Positions 29,267-38,855 of a DNA stretch of 64,000 nucleotides are shown in pieces. Location: positions 1 to 64,000 of the forward strand of contig NZ_JANLNW010000001.1 in assembly GCF_025465945.1 (NCBI RefSeq), read 5' to 3'. The position numbers and the translations under genes were made by a program. Source of the stretch: Pseudomonas sp. 6D_7.1_Bac1 (GTDB lineage: Bacteria > Pseudomonadota > Gammaproteobacteria > Pseudomonadales > Pseudomonadaceae). The notes under the pieces are model-generated. The model did not search any database. It saw only the letters and a list, made by a program, of their open reading frames with translations, and was not told the origin of the DNA. How positions within the stretch are numbered: position 1 is the stretch's first letter; each line of letters begins with the position of its first letter.

Positions 29267-29570
29267 AAAGTTCCAGAATTTTCACGGTTGATTTATACGG
29301 GTATTTCAGCATTAGAGTAGTCTGGAATAATAATAAGCCAAGCCAAATTGTTGGTTTGTCGAAAATGATAGTTGTCGCTTTATGTCGGGGGTATGTATTT
29401 GGTAATTATGCCGGTATATGTTCGGGATATTGTCTTACAGAACTTGGTGTAAAGCCCTTGTACGAAAAAGCCCGCTAAGTAGCGGGCTTTTATCTTGAAG
29501 TTATATAGGGTTGTCAAACAGTGAGGGCATGGGAACACTTAATGGTATGAATCCCCCCCCTTAATACAGG
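29267..29570. other. AT-rich region upstream of the LuxC/LuxE operon
   Basis: This 304-bp AT-rich stretch should contain the operon promoter on the minus strand. Apart from the terminator-like hairpin at 29465-29491 no gene is supported. Its low GC contrasts with neighbouring core genes and suggests the operon arrived by transfer. Confidence 0.4.
29465..29491. terminator. Bidirectional intrinsic terminator
   Basis: AAAAAGCCCGCT, loop AAGT, AGCGGGCTTTT: an 8-bp GC-rich stem flanked by A-run and T-run on both strands. No annotated gene ends directly at it. It may terminate a short unlisted RNA, or insulate the LuxC operon from the 43-residue lipoprotein gene (29571-29702), whose transcript runs toward it. 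Confidence 0.75.
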
Positions 29571-29702
29571 TCAACGGCGGTAGTAGCCATCATGGTAGTA
29601 GCGGTGGTCGCCATGCCAGCCACCTCCGCATGGGAAACATACACAACCGCTCATGGTCAGGATAATCAGCAGGGGAATCAGCACAGTGATTCGACGGAAC
29701 AT
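29571..29702 (-). CDS. 43-residue small lipoprotein
   Basis: A 43-codon gene encodes a signal peptide of lipoprotein type (MFRRITVLIPLLIILTMSGC, with Cys20 as the lipidation residue) and a short mature tail rich in Cys, Gly, His, Tyr and Arg (FPCGGGWHGDHRYYHDGYY). GAGGATTGAGAA precedes the ATG. Small Gly/Tyr/His-rich lipoproteins of this build are common in Pseudomonas; their function is unknown. The tail could bind metal ions. The terminator at 29465-29491 lies 80 bp downstream. Confidence 0.75.
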   Translation of the reverse strand: MFRRITVLIPLLIILTMSGCVCFPCGGGWHGDHRYYHDGYYRR

Positions 29703-29859
29703 TTCTCAATCCTCATCGTTTGAACCGCATGGAGCCAAAATGCTTCACGGGCTGTAACATGAGACCTCGTTTGCAGCCGCTCATCCCCGAAGTAGCGTAG
29801 GGGCTTGGCATGCATCAGGATACAAACCGGATACATATTTTCAGGTTCAGGAACCCGCA

Positions 29860-30048
29860 ATGACCCAGTCGCAACGTTTGAAATATTCGATTCTGATCTC
29901 CCTTGTCGTGCTGGGGATCATGGTTGGTCTGTCGTACATGCAGAACGCCGGAATGATCAGCGAAAAGCTGTTCCAGTACATCGCCATCGGCGTGGCGGTA
30001 ATCGTGGTGGTGATCAACGGCGTGATGCGTCGCAAGGTCAAACCTTAA
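29860..30048 (+). CDS. Small two-helix membrane protein
   Basis: The 62-residue hypothetical protein has two predicted membrane helices (about 9-25 and 38-55) joined by a short loop and a basic C-terminus (MRRKVKP), so both ends should face the cytoplasm. I do not recognise a named family. GGTTCAGGAACCCGCA lies before the ATG. It converges with the Fur-like gene, whose stop is 15 bp away. Confidence 0.6.
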   Translation: MTQSQRLKYSILISLVVLGIMVGLSYMQNAGMISEKLFQYIAIGVAVIVVVINGVMRRKVKP

Positions 30049-30063
30049 GCGACGCGGCATGCA

Positions 30064-30444
30064 TCATTGTTTGCCGTAGAGCACGGCGGTCGCTTGCGGG
30101 TGCAGGCTGTAGCTCTTGTCCGGGTTCAAGACAATCACGCCTTCGCTGCACAGTCGTTTCAACACTTCGCGAACGCTGAGAAAGGACAGGGGAATATCCA
30201 GCTCCAGCAAGTGGCTGTGCACGCCTCGCACTCCTAGAGGCTGATCGTTCTCGGCGGCGGTCAATAGTGCGTCGATCACTTTCAGGCGAATCAGGCTGGT
30301 GCGCAGGCCGAAGCTTTTCAGTAGCTGCCGGATGCGCTCATTGCTGTGGCGATCGGCGTTTTTGGCGAACGTGCCGGCGTCCAGATTCAGCGAAGCGCTG
30401 TTGGGTGCAGTGTTGCCATCCGTTGGCAGTTGCGAGTTGTACAT
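30064..30444 (-). CDS. Fur-like winged-helix regulator, short form
   Basis: The 126-residue protein resembles only the DNA-binding half of Fur/Zur regulators: residues 38-115 read as a winged helix (IRQLLKSFGLRTSLIRLKVIDALLTA, LSVREVLKRLCSEGVIVL). It lacks the C-terminal metal-binding/dimer domain with its His/Cys clusters. Comparable Pseudomonas proteins are annotated as Fe/Zn uptake regulator-like (PA2384-type by recollection). It is thus a likely DNA-binding protein not directly metal-responsive. AAGGAG precedes the ATG. Targets are unknown. Confidence 0.7.
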   Translation of the reverse strand: MYNSQLPTDGNTAPNSASLNLDAGTFAKNADRHSNERIRQLLKSFGLRTSLIRLKVIDALLTAAENDQPLGVRGVHSHLLELDIPLSFLSVREVLKRLCSEGVIVLNPDKSYSLHPQATAVLYGKQ

Positions 30445-30776
30445 GCAATAACTCCTTTTCAGAGCCTGATCAGGAAACAGTGATGGGCGCTCTCATTGAT
30501 TAATGACGAATGAGCTGAGCAAATCATGAAGGCTCGAATGTAGAAAATTTGTCGGAACCACGTCAGCGCAAGGTGAGATGCCCGGTTTTGCCGGGATGTG
30601 GACGGTTAAATTTTTTCATATTGAATCGTTACCTTGGCAGGGCACATTCCCTCCAGCCTTCGATGTCCCACGTCAGGACATGACTGAGCACTGTCCTGAG
30701 TGGGCGTGGAAAAATGCTCAATCAAACCGGGTTGCTGGTGATTGCCGAGATGGCGGTTGAGGCTTGGTTCATGGGC
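30445..30776. other. Intergenic region between toxin-like gene and Fur-like gene
   Basis: No gene is supported in this 332-bp stretch. It holds an 8-bp perfect inverted repeat, TCAGGACA (30673-30680) and TGTCCTGA (30692-30699), about 78 bp past the stop of the giant gene, and a small CCCGG/CCGGG hairpin (30581-30595). Either could help 3'-end formation. The Fur-like gene's promoter should lie at its left end. Confidence 0.4.
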
Positions 30777-33700
30777 CTAGGGCACCGGATCGAGCCGACG
30801 CCCCATTTCACAGACCAGCCGCGCAACAGAATCGGCATTGCGCAGGATGGTGTCGATCCGCCGCTCTGCTGAGGCCGGGTCAAGAAATACACTGCGTGCC
30901 TCGGCCATGCTGCCGGTGCCGGTGATGCTGTTTATCAGGTCACGCAGTTTTTTAGCTTCGGGAATGTCATCAAGGTCCTGCCAGACATTCAGCTCGCTAT
31001 TCCAATAGGCGAACAATTCATCGATGGGGGTGTGTAGCGACAATGCCTCGCGCTGAAACTGCTCTTGAGCCAGTTTCAATAAGTTGTTTTGCATGGTGAA
31101 TGTCGAGATCAGGTCGCTAAAGGGTCTTCTGGATTCCACGTATGCAATGTCAATGGTTCCGGAAAACAGGTGTGAAAACTCATGGATCAATGAAGCCGCT
31201 TGAGCATGGGCGACGACATCGAAAGGTTCTGTCAGCGCATGGTCATATTCACTCAGGCCTGGCTTGAAGAACAATTCTGTGAAATGCACAGTTTGTTGCT
31301 GATCTGCAGCGAGTACGAAGGCGATCACGGCATCCTCGGGATAGCGGCTTGAACCAACGATGAAACGCTGGTGATCGAGTCTGTCCAGAGTCGGGTCCAC
31401 CAGCGCCTCGCACAACGGAACGATGGTGGCCTTGATCTTATTCAGAATGGCGCTATCGATCGTCGGCACGTTAAAGAACTCTTTGAGAAAACCATCCAGT
31501 CGTGTTCCCGATGTGGCCGCTCTCAATTGAGCCAAATTATGCAGACTGTTGAATGCGTAGAAACGCGCCATATCCAGCGCCTGTAGAATCATCCTGGCCT
31601 TTTCCGGGTAGAGCCGATGGATGGCCTCCATGCCCCGGGCCTCGACGTTGATGAACTTTCGCACTGAGTCGCGAGGCTGGTGTTTGTTGCGCAGCAGCGA
31701 CATGGCTTTACCGAAATGAGCGGTATGCACTTCCGGATCCAGTACCCACTGTGTGCCACTGTTTAAAAGATCAGGACCCTGGCGTTGGTCATCGACGATG
31801 CGTGATGCCGCACCGGATTTTTCGATTCGATAAACCTTTCCATCGACAGGGGCGTATTTGTGGCTGGTCGTCGACTCAAGGTAAGCGCCGTCAGAAGCCT
31901 TTGCCCCCAGTTTTTTCAACTCGACACCTGTGGCCTCAAAGGGTTGCAGCAGGGTGCGTGAAGGTGAAGTGACATCGACCTTGGTCACGTCAGTGGCAAC
32001 GAAAGGTGTTTCGACCACCGGTTCGCTGCGCACAACCGGCTCGGCAGTCGAGGCCGCGGGCTCACGAAGCAACTTACCCAGCGAGACCATTTGCGCAACG
32101 CCATTGATGAAGGTTCTGAGCGCCGTCTTCCAGTGATGGTCCTGAAGGGCTTCGGCCGACTGTTTGAAGGCTGTGTAGCTATCCCGGAGCATGAGGGGGA
32201 TCGCCAGTTTGCCAGGCAAAAACTGGATACCGAATTTGATGCCTTTGGAGAACAATACTTTGAGCGTTTCCCAGTCGGACTCTGCGCTACGCTGAGACTG
32301 ACTGCCGAGCAGGTGTGACAGCAGGTCTTTGTTATCGATGAATAGCAGGTGCAACAGGTTTCCATCGATAGGGTTGGACGCCAGCCGAATAGCTGTATTG
32401 CTGGTGCTTGCCAACACGTTTTCGTAGGTTGCCTTATGCGGATCCGGCAGGCGTCTGAGGACAAGATCCCGCAGTGGCCCCGCACGGTTGATCGAGCTCA
32501 GGACGGCGGCTTCATTTTCATATTCGGTGAGCCCCAGATGTTTGTCGTACGGCGCGTAAAGAATCTGCGGCCCTGTGGCGCTTTCTCCTATCAGGTAGAG
32601 CCCCAATGTTTTGACTGCCGCGGCGCCTTCGGTTGCGATCAGTTCCAAAGGACGAACGATGGCGTTGGCTCCGCTTACGGCTGCACGTGCCAGGGCGTCC
32701 GGCATGTCCAGAACTTGCTGAATCAAGCCGAAGCTGCGTTCGGAGAGCTTGCCCTGCAGTTTCAGCGTGTGGGCATGCAGCAGTAGCTGCCAAGGCAACT
32801 GCTTGATGAACCGTTGTTGTCGGGAGGCGACGTCTGTTGCGTCGCTCGCCAATTTCTCTGTCAGGAACTGGCGGTATGCCGTCTGGATATCCAGCTGCTG
32901 CAACAGCCTTTTGACTTCGTTGGCGTCCAGGCCTGCCGGGAGCGTCTGGGCGATTTTCGATGTAAGGGTGAAACCGGTGCTTTGCAACCCATGGGTAGGG
33001 TTCAGCGCGAAATCGGTCAATGTTTGCACAGCACCAGCGGACGTCGGATTGGGCGTCACCCTCAATTGGTCTGGATCGAGGCTGACTCCCGGGAATCGCC
33101 CTGTCATCAGTGTTTTCAGCTGTTCGCGGACGTAGTCTGTCAACGGCTTGATGCCATGCAGGTAGTCTTCGCTGTTCTCAACGCTGTGCCGATACTGCTC
33201 CAGTAGTTCTATATGGCGTTGCACGTCGCTGTCGGGTGCCGCCCCCAGCCAGACCGGTAGCGACTGTCGCGTGATGATTGCCTCGGCAATTTGCGTCGCA
33301 CGCTTGAGGTTGAGTGGGGTGGGCGCGCGCTTGTGTTGCTCAACATCAGCCAGTACCGAGGCGGCGGGTAACTTTAGCGAGAGAGTGAGTTTCCTGGCGT
33401 CCAGATAATGCTCGATGGCGGATTGCTGGCGGTCCTGAAGCACATTGCTTTCAATCAGTCGAAAAGACTCGAGTGTGTAAGTCCGGTGCGGACGGTATTG
33501 CGTGCGGGGAAGATTCTCCAGGAGCGACAGTCGTTTATTGTTATCCAAAAGACGTCTATCCAATTCGACTTTGGCGCTGGCGATGGAACTGAAGGATTCG
33601 AGCCCACGCCCAGGCGTCCAGAGGATCGCCCGACCGGAGGTGGACGGGTCAAGTCCGCCACGTTCGGTCAGCAAAAAGCAGTTTGCCAGCGGTATCAGAT

Positions 33701-35582
33701 TCGGCTCATTCGAGCACTCAAGCATCAATGACCAGGCATCTGGTCGAAACCCGTGCAGCTTGTCCCTTTGACTGCGAGTCGGTTTGTCCGGGTTGAGCAC
33801 GGTATCGATGATCGCTTTTTCGTCTGCCCGCAGTGTCTTGGTGAGCACGCGAAGTGTTGCTTCACCCCGAATCCCGACCGACATTGCATGGGCCAGATCA
33901 GCCTTGATGGCCTCCAGAGAAGTGCGTTGTTGCTCAACGCTACCTGAAGGCAGTGCTGCTGTTTTCAAATCAAGGGACGATTGAGCGCTTTGAAATTTCT
34001 TAATCGACAGGGCGGCCTGTACCGCCAACACAATCGAAGGACTATTCGCAGCGCGTGCACGCCAGCGCTGCGTGGTGACCGTCTCCAGCAATTGGTTGTC
34101 GAGCAGGCCGCGAACATCCAGTGCCTGATCGAACAGGGCCTGAATATCAAAGGCGCCATCGCTGTTGCGACAGCTGTCCAGCGCATAAGTGATGTTGTCT
34201 TGCTGCTTGGTGATGATGTCATCGACCATGCCCTGAAAGACGGGACCGAGAATCGGCTCTCCCGACACATCAGGCTTATCGAAGCCCAGAAACACATCAC
34301 GCTCTCGCAGGGTCAACAGGCTGTACAGTTCGTCCGCATACCCGGCGGCTGTGGCCATGGCGCGTAGGGTCGCTTTAAGGTCCGTGTCATTTTTCAGGAC
34401 TTGCAAACCATTGGACTGGGTATACAGATACGCCGTGGAGCTGCTGTTGAGCATCAGTGTGCCGGCAAGCTCCACGAAATGGTTGCGGCGCTCCCAGAGA
34501 CGAACTTTTTCAGGGCGCAGGCCGCTGGTATCGGTTGAGCTGGCAGCGCTATCGCGGTCGAGGAGTCCGGTTAATGCCTGGCTTTGCTCCGGGCTGATGA
34601 TTGCGTCTTGACGCTTGAACAACAGATCCATTCGGGCCTTGTCGCTCATGGCTTGAGCAAAGAAGTTTCGACGGGAGACGCCTGCGCGAAAGTCTGCTGC
34701 CCAATACGCCTGAAGCAGGCTTGCCAGCTTTGGCGTCAAACCGGCAGCGATCTCTTTTACGGCTTTTTCCCACAGTTGCTGGTGTGTCGGATTATTGGTG
34801 GAAGAGGGTTGTTGAGGGTTGGAGAACTCCCGAACCTGTTCCGAAGGCCATGTCTGATGCAGGTAAAAACGCAATAGCGCATCACTCAAAGTTACAGAGT
34901 CAACCCTGCGGCGGGTGGTGGTCGTCTCCGACGTTCCAACGGCCGGGCTTTCAACAAAATAGCTGACACGGGTGGCGCTTTGATCCTGCCCGGGAAAAGT
35001 CTTGCTCAATACAGTGTTGAGTAACTGATTGAGCATTGTTGTCAGCGTTGGCAATTCACTCAGCTGTTGGAGCATGACCTCGATATTCTTGCGATGGCAC
35101 TGTTTGACAAGACTGCTCTGGTCTTCGAACACCGGACCGTCGATCACTCGGCCTGTCAACCTGAATGGGGTGTCGATAGTCAATGAGTCGCGTTGGGAAA
35201 TGGGCAGAAAGCTCAACAGATCCTTACGCGCTTCAGCATCTTTCAGTGTGTCGTCCAGCGCCTTCAATAGCGCCTGCTGGTCATCAAACTTCACCAGCCC
35301 GCCATAGGGTGTGTAGAGAATGGCCTGCGTGCCGTTGGGCACCGAGTGCATCATGAAGCTACCGGCAAGAGGTTCGGCGTCTGAACCGGCGACGTTCAGC
35401 AGGATGTTCTCAACAATCATCGGCGATGTTTGCGCCGAGCGCAGCGCGTGGGTTGCAAGTTCAACATTACGCAGCCAGGTCAGGTCCGCGAGTGTGAACC
35501 CCATGGCTCTGACGCGTGGGCTCAATGTTTTTGTGTCGCGTAGTGCTTCAGGAAAAAAAAGCGGTAAAGGTCGTTCGGTCAT
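30777..35582 (-). CDS. Giant toxin-like protein: fourfold repeat plus HExxH domain
   Basis: The 1601-residue protein resembles the Pseudomonas 'dermonecrotic toxin domain' (DUF6543) group. A module containing an ILYTPYGGL-like strand, a Leu-rich helix and an LL..LP..xR segment recurs four times (about 70-172, 368-470, 629-730, 988-1060). Long helical stretches lie between. The C-terminal region (about 1240-1601) differs and has HEFSH at 1467-1471, the metallopeptidase HExxH signature, with a possible third ligand Glu1483. It has no signal peptide or membrane helix. The likely design is a translocation/scaffold body with a C-terminal protease warhead; the delivery route and target are unknown. 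It is transcribed alone with no evident immunity gene. Confidence 0.75.
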   Translation of the reverse strand: MTERPLPLFFPEALRDTKTLSPRVRAMGFTLADLTWLRNVELATHALRSAQTSPMIVENILLNVAGSDAEPLAGSFMMHSVPNGTQAILYTPYGGLVKFDDQQALLKALDDTLKDAEARKDLLSFLPISQRDSLTIDTPFRLTGRVIDGPVFEDQSSLVKQCHRKNIEVMLQQLSELPTLTTMLNQLLNTVLSKTFPGQDQSATRVSYFVESPAVGTSETTTTRRRVDSVTLSDALLRFYLHQTWPSEQVREFSNPQQPSSTNNPTHQQLWEKAVKEIAAGLTPKLASLLQAYWAADFRAGVSRRNFFAQAMSDKARMDLLFKRQDAIISPEQSQALTGLLDRDSAASSTDTSGLRPEKVRLWERRNHFVELAGTLMLNSSSTAYLYTQSNGLQVLKNDTDLKATLRAMATAAGYADELYSLLTLRERDVFLGFDKPDVSGEPILGPVFQGMVDDIITKQQDNITYALDSCRNSDGAFDIQALFDQALDVRGLLDNQLLETVTTQRWRARAANSPSIVLAVQAALSIKKFQSAQSSLDLKTAALPSGSVEQQRTSLEAIKADLAHAMSVGIRGEATLRVLTKTLRADEKAIIDTVLNPDKPTRSQRDKLHGFRPDAWSLMLECSNEPNLIPLANCFLLTERGGLDPSTSGRAILWTPGRGLESFSSIASAKVELDRRLLDNNKRLSLLENLPRTQYRPHRTYTLESFRLIESNVLQDRQQSAIEHYLDARKLTLSLKLPAASVLADVEQHKRAPTPLNLKRATQIAEAIITRQSLPVWLGAAPDSDVQRHIELLEQYRHSVENSEDYLHGIKPLTDYVREQLKTLMTGRFPGVSLDPDQLRVTPNPTSAGAVQTLTDFALNPTHGLQSTGFTLTSKIAQTLPAGLDANEVKRLLQQLDIQTAYRQFLTEKLASDATDVASRQQRFIKQLPWQLLLHAHTLKLQGKLSERSFGLIQQVLDMPDALARAAVSGANAIVRPLELIATEGAAAVKTLGLYLIGESATGPQILYAPYDKHLGLTEYENEAAVLSSINRAGPLRDLVLRRLPDPHKATYENVLASTSNTAIRLASNPIDGNLLHLLFIDNKDLLSHLLGSQSQRSAESDWETLKVLFSKGIKFGIQFLPGKLAIPLMLRDSYTAFKQSAEALQDHHWKTALRTFINGVAQMVSLGKLLREPAASTAEPVVRSEPVVETPFVATDVTKVDVTSPSRTLLQPFEATGVELKKLGAKASDGAYLESTTSHKYAPVDGKVYRIEKSGAASRIVDDQRQGPDLLNSGTQWVLDPEVHTAHFGKAMSLLRNKHQPRDSVRKFINVEARGMEAIHRLYPEKARMILQALDMARFYAFNSLHNLAQLRAATSGTRLDGFLKEFFNVPTIDSAILNKIKATIVPLCEALVDPTLDRLDHQRFIVGSSRYPEDAVIAFVLAADQQQTVHFTELFFKPGLSEYDHALTEPFDVVAHAQAASLIHEFSHLFSGTIDIAYVESRRPFSDLISTFTMQNNLLKLAQEQFQREALSLHTPIDELFAYWNSELNVWQDLDDIPEAKKLRDLINSITGTGSMAEARSVFLDPASAERRIDTILRNADSVARLVCEMGRRLDPVP

Positions 35583-35834
35583 TGCTCTTGTCTCGCTTGA
35601 GGCGACGGTTGCGCGTCGCGGGAAGAAAGCGCAAGGCTAGGACCCTCGTCATATCGGAAGGTGGTAAATAGTTAGTGCATGAGCGGCACCTACGTATTTG
35701 ATGATCAGGCCCGCGGGACGTCTCGGCAGCGTTGAACGACGAAGGTTGACAGAGGACTCGGGAAGCGGTGTTTAATCAGCTCGCTAGGTCTACGTACGCT
35801 GTTGCCCACTCCAATAATAAATCCGGAGCTTCAG

Positions 35835-36875
35835 ATGTCTGTGCCACACGATCATGCTGTCAATGCAGTCACGCAACGTTTGTCGTATGAAGAATTGGTT
35901 GGCCTTCTGGAATCGATATTTTTAAGGCATGGCACCTCTATGGAAGTCGCCAGGGTACTGGCCGAAAACTGTGCCGGCGCCGAGCGCGATGGCGCCCACA
36001 GCCATGGGGTATTCCGGATGCCGGGTTACGTCTCGACGCTGAACAGCGGCTGGGTCAATGGCAAGGCGGTTCCGGTGGTCGAAGACGTGGCCTCGGGTTT
36101 TGTTCGGGTGGACGCAAGCAACGGCTTCGCCCAACCGGCGTTGGCCGCGGGCCGCACATTGTTGGTCGAGAAAGCCCGCAGCGCAGGGATCGCGGTCATG
36201 GCGATCCGCAACTCCCATCATTTCGCTGCACTTTGGCCGGATGTCGAGCCCTTTGCCTATGAAGGCCTGGTGGCGCTGAGCGTGGTCAACAGCATGACCT
36301 GCGTGGTGCCGCACGGTGCCGATCGCCCCTTGTTTGGCACTAACCCGATTGCCTTCGCTGCTCCACGTGCGGGTGCCGAGCCGATAGTGTTTGACCTCGC
36401 CACCAGCGCCATTGCCCATGGTGATGTACAGATCGCGGCGCGCAAGGGTGAGCGTCTGCCACCCGGCATGGGCGTGGACAGCCTTGGCCAGCCAACACAG
36501 GACCCGAAAGCCATTCTGGAGGGCGGCGCATTACTGCCATTCGGCGGGCACAAGGGTTCGGCATTGTCGATGATGGTCGAGCTGCTGGCGGCGGCGTTGA
36601 CCGGCGGCAACTTCTCGTTCGAGTTCGACTGGTCCAATCATCCCGGGGCGAAAACCCCGTGGACGGGTCAGTTACTGATCGTGATCGACCCGAGCAAAGC
36701 CGCCGGGCAGAGTTTCGCTGAACGCAGTCAGGAACTGGTCAGGCAAATGCATGCTGTAGGGCTGCGGCGTTTGCCGGGAGACCGACGTCATCGCGAGCGG
36801 GCCAAGTCGCTGGCTGAAGGCATAGCGCTGGATGCGCAGACCCTGGCGCAATTGCAGGAACTGGCGGGTAACTGA
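35835..36875 (+). CDS. dpkA: Delta1-piperideine-2-carboxylate/pyrroline-2-carboxylate reductase
   Basis: The 346-residue Ldh/MDH2-family NADPH-dependent reductase acts in D-lysine and D-proline (and hydroxyproline) catabolism. It closely matches the remembered DpkA pattern: HGTSMEVARVLAENCAGAERDGAHSHG (read in parts), RNSHHFAALWPDVEPFA, VVNSMTCVVPHG, FGTNPIAFAAPR, FDLATSAIAHG and GGHKGSALSMMVELLAA. The ATG at 35835 has GGAGC upstream; an earlier in-frame start is less likely. It stands alone with no visible regulator. Repeat R3 follows 32 bp downstream. Confidence 0.9.
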   Translation: MSVPHDHAVNAVTQRLSYEELVGLLESIFLRHGTSMEVARVLAENCAGAERDGAHSHGVFRMPGYVSTLNSGWVNGKAVPVVEDVASGFVRVDASNGFAQPALAAGRTLLVEKARSAGIAVMAIRNSHHFAALWPDVEPFAYEGLVALSVVNSMTCVVPHGADRPLFGTNPIAFAAPRAGAEPIVFDLATSAIAHGDVQIAARKGERLPPGMGVDSLGQPTQDPKAILEGGALLPFGGHKGSALSMMVELLAAALTGGNFSFEFDWSNHPGAKTPWTGQLLIVIDPSKAAGQSFAERSQELVRQMHAVGLRRLPGDRRHRERAKSLAEGIALDAQTLAQLQELAGN

Positions 36876-36907
36876 TGTGAAAAGGTAAGTTAAGCCAGTA
36901 AGCAATC

Positions 36908-37041
36908 CGTAGCAGCTGGCGTAGCCTGCGTTCGGCCGCAGAGCGGTCGTAAAATCTGGCCATGCGGTCTTTCAGATTAATCGTGCATGCAGGATTTACG
37001 AGTGCTACGCACTCGAACGCAGCCTTCGGCAGCTGCTACGG
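36908..37041 (+). repeat. Long inverted-repeat element R3
   Basis: This is copy 3 of the family, between dpkA and the convergent DUF883 gene. Inner stems are GGCCGC-AGA-GCGGTC on the left and GAGTGC-TAC-GCACTC on the right. The core (ATGCGGTCTTTCAGATTAA) has the same orientation as R1 and R4. Confidence 0.8.
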
Positions 37042-37108
37042 GTTATGCGTTCCCCCGGAAGCTCTTAACTGGCTGGCATTAAGTCATGGGCTTGCCTTCG
37101 TTGGTTCT

Positions 37109-37426
37109 TCACCGACGCCCCAGCAACAACCCCACCACCAGACCAAAACCGGCCGAGATCGCTATGGTTTGCCAAGGATGACCGCCGATGTAGGTTTCGG
37201 TCGCGTCGACCACCGGCCGGGTGCGTTCACGTACGCTGGACACGGAATCGCGTGCCTGCCGCAGTTTTAGCGCGACTTGTCCGCGCAGGTTTTCAGCCTC
37301 TTCGCCGACCAGTGAAGCGCTGCTTTTGAGCAGTTTTTCCGATTCTTCGATCAGCGCGTGAAGCTCGCTGAAGACTTGATCCTTGATTTGCTCGTCGTTT
37401 GCTTGCACCGGGGTTTTTCGGGCCAT
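37109..37426 (-). CDS. DUF883 family (ElaB/YqjD-like) membrane-anchored protein
   Basis: The 105-residue protein has a long amphipathic helix (about 10-75, charged, possible coiled coil) and a C-terminal glycine-rich membrane helix ending in GLLLGRR, the ElaB/YqjD architecture. Enterobacterial members are tail-anchored, stationary-phase-induced and bind ribosomes. The ATG follows AAGGAGT. It is transcribed alone. A role in stationary-phase or stress physiology is inferred from family only. Confidence 0.85.
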   Translation of the reverse strand: MARKTPVQANDEQIKDQVFSELHALIEESEKLLKSSASLVGEEAENLRGQVALKLRQARDSVSSVRERTRPVVDATETYIGGHPWQTIAISAGFGLVVGLLLGRR

Positions 37427-37591
37427 CGGGTGACTCCTTGCAGGTCAATGGGCAGTGAACAATGGAGTGTAGGCGTCGCGGAAAAGTTGCAGTCTTTTTA
37501 CCCTGAAACTCAACGCCAGTGGTAAATCCGCCTCCGGAGATTTCCGCCTACAGTGTAAGATGTCGCCTATTTTATGCCGCAGGTAACTCCC

Positions 37592-37843
37592 ATGAGCTTC
37601 AATCTGGCCGACAAGCCCCTTGCCGAGCGCGCTGCGCTTGAAGATGAAAAGTCCCGTCTGTTCGACCTCTGGCAGAGCAACCTGGGTAAATCCAAAGGTG
37701 AAGCGGCACGGTTGTTCGGCGAGCGCTCCAAGCGCAAAGGTAAATGGTCTGAATGGGTGCGTTCCGAGCTGGACGCCATGTCGCCGCCGGAATACGCGAA
37801 CATGGTCCGCAGCGAAGTCAATCGCCTGATGGCTGCCAAGTAA
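37592..37843 (+). CDS. Hypothetical 83-residue basic protein
   Basis: The 83-residue soluble protein is rich in Lys, Arg and Glu (ERAALEDEKSRLFDLWQ, GEAARLFGERSKRKGKWSEWV). It is probably all-helical and conserved in Pseudomonas but unnamed. The start at 37592 (MSFNLADK) is favoured over an ATG six codons earlier because AGGTAACTCCC lies before it. It converges with a LysR gene only 12 bp downstream. Confidence 0.65.
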   Translation: MSFNLADKPLAERAALEDEKSRLFDLWQSNLGKSKGEAARLFGERSKRKGKWSEWVRSELDAMSPPEYANMVRSEVNRLMAAK

Positions 37844-37855
37844 CCTTCAGCTCAT

Positions 37856-38770
37856 TCAGGGTGTCTTGAAACTGGCGACGATCGCTTCGCGCACCTTCAG
37901 TAGCAGCGGGTCGAGTTGGCTGTTGGTCCGCCAGCCCAGCTCGATTGGATAGCGCGGCAGGCTCAGCGGGCAGGGCAGCAGTGCCAGCCCGCTGAGTGCG
38001 GCGATGCTCTGCGCGGCATGGGCCGGGATGGTCGCCACGGCATGGCTGCCCTTGAGCAAGAACGGCAGCGCGGCAAAATGCGTGGTTGACGCGCACACTC
38101 GCCGACTCAGCCCCAGGCCAGCCAAACCCTCATCGGTAATCCCGATAAACCCTCCAGACGACACCAGAATGTGCTCGCGGGCGACAAACTCGTCGAGGCT
38201 GATTTCCTGTTGCCCATCGTCCAGGCTGTCGGGGTCGACCAGACACTGATAGCCGCCTTCACCCAGCACCTGACGGCTGAGCAAGCGTTCGGTAAAACCA
38301 CCGGCAGTGATTGCCAGGTCAAGGCTACGCTCCATCAAGGCGTTGGCAGCGATCTGACTGTGAGTCTGACGAAAGATCAGCCGCAGCTTCGGCGCTCGTT
38401 GCGCGATCTCTTCGATCAATCGCCGACCATAGGCAATCTCGAAATCATCCGACAAGCCCACGATCACTGAGCGGCCTTCGTACTGGTTGGCGGTCGGGTC
38501 GACCATTGCCAGACTTTGTCGACACTTGTTCAGTGCATCGCTTACCACCGGTTTCAATTGATTGGCGCGCAACGTCGGCGCCAAGCCACGGCCGGTGCGC
38601 ACGAACAATTGATCAGCGTAAACATCGCGCAAACGGCGCAATGCCGCACTCACGGCAGACTGCGTGATGCCCAGGCGCAGGGCAGCGCGGCTGGCGCTGG
38701 ACTCGTCGTGCAGGGCTTCAAAGACTTTGAGCAAGTTGAGGTCAATGTCGGCGATATTCATTTGGCTCAT
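37856..38770 (-). CDS. LysR family regulator, divergent from nitrilase
   Basis: The 304-residue protein has an HTH at about 8-65 ([39 protein letters not shown]) and a substrate-binding domain of the NodD/LinR-like branch (DLNLL start, RTGRGLAPT). It diverges from the nitrilase gene with 85 bp between start codons, the usual layout for a LysR protein that regulates its neighbour. The inducer is presumably the nitrile or its acid. Confidence 0.9.
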   Translation of the reverse strand: MSQMNIADIDLNLLKVFEALHDESSASRAALRLGITQSAVSAALRRLRDVYADQLFVRTGRGLAPTLRANQLKPVVSDALNKCRQSLAMVDPTANQYEGRSVIVGLSDDFEIAYGRRLIEEIAQRAPKLRLIFRQTHSQIAANALMERSLDLAITAGGFTERLLSRQVLGEGGYQCLVDPDSLDDGQQEISLDEFVAREHILVSSGGFIGITDEGLAGLGLSRRVCASTTHFAALPFLLKGSHAVATIPAHAAQSIAALSGLALLPCPLSLPRYPIELGWRTNSQLDPLLLKVREAIVASFKTP

Positions 38771-38855
38771 ATCATTCAGCAGTGAATGGGGCTTTATTCA
38801 TGATCGGCGGTGGCCGGAGAATGAGCAATACCTCAATGCTCAGGGAGATACCGCG

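Noticed and set aside
29489..29517. Minus-strand promoter TTGACA-N17-GATAAA overlapping the terminator
   Set aside because: The -10 box is weak and the transcript would run straight into the terminator hairpin.
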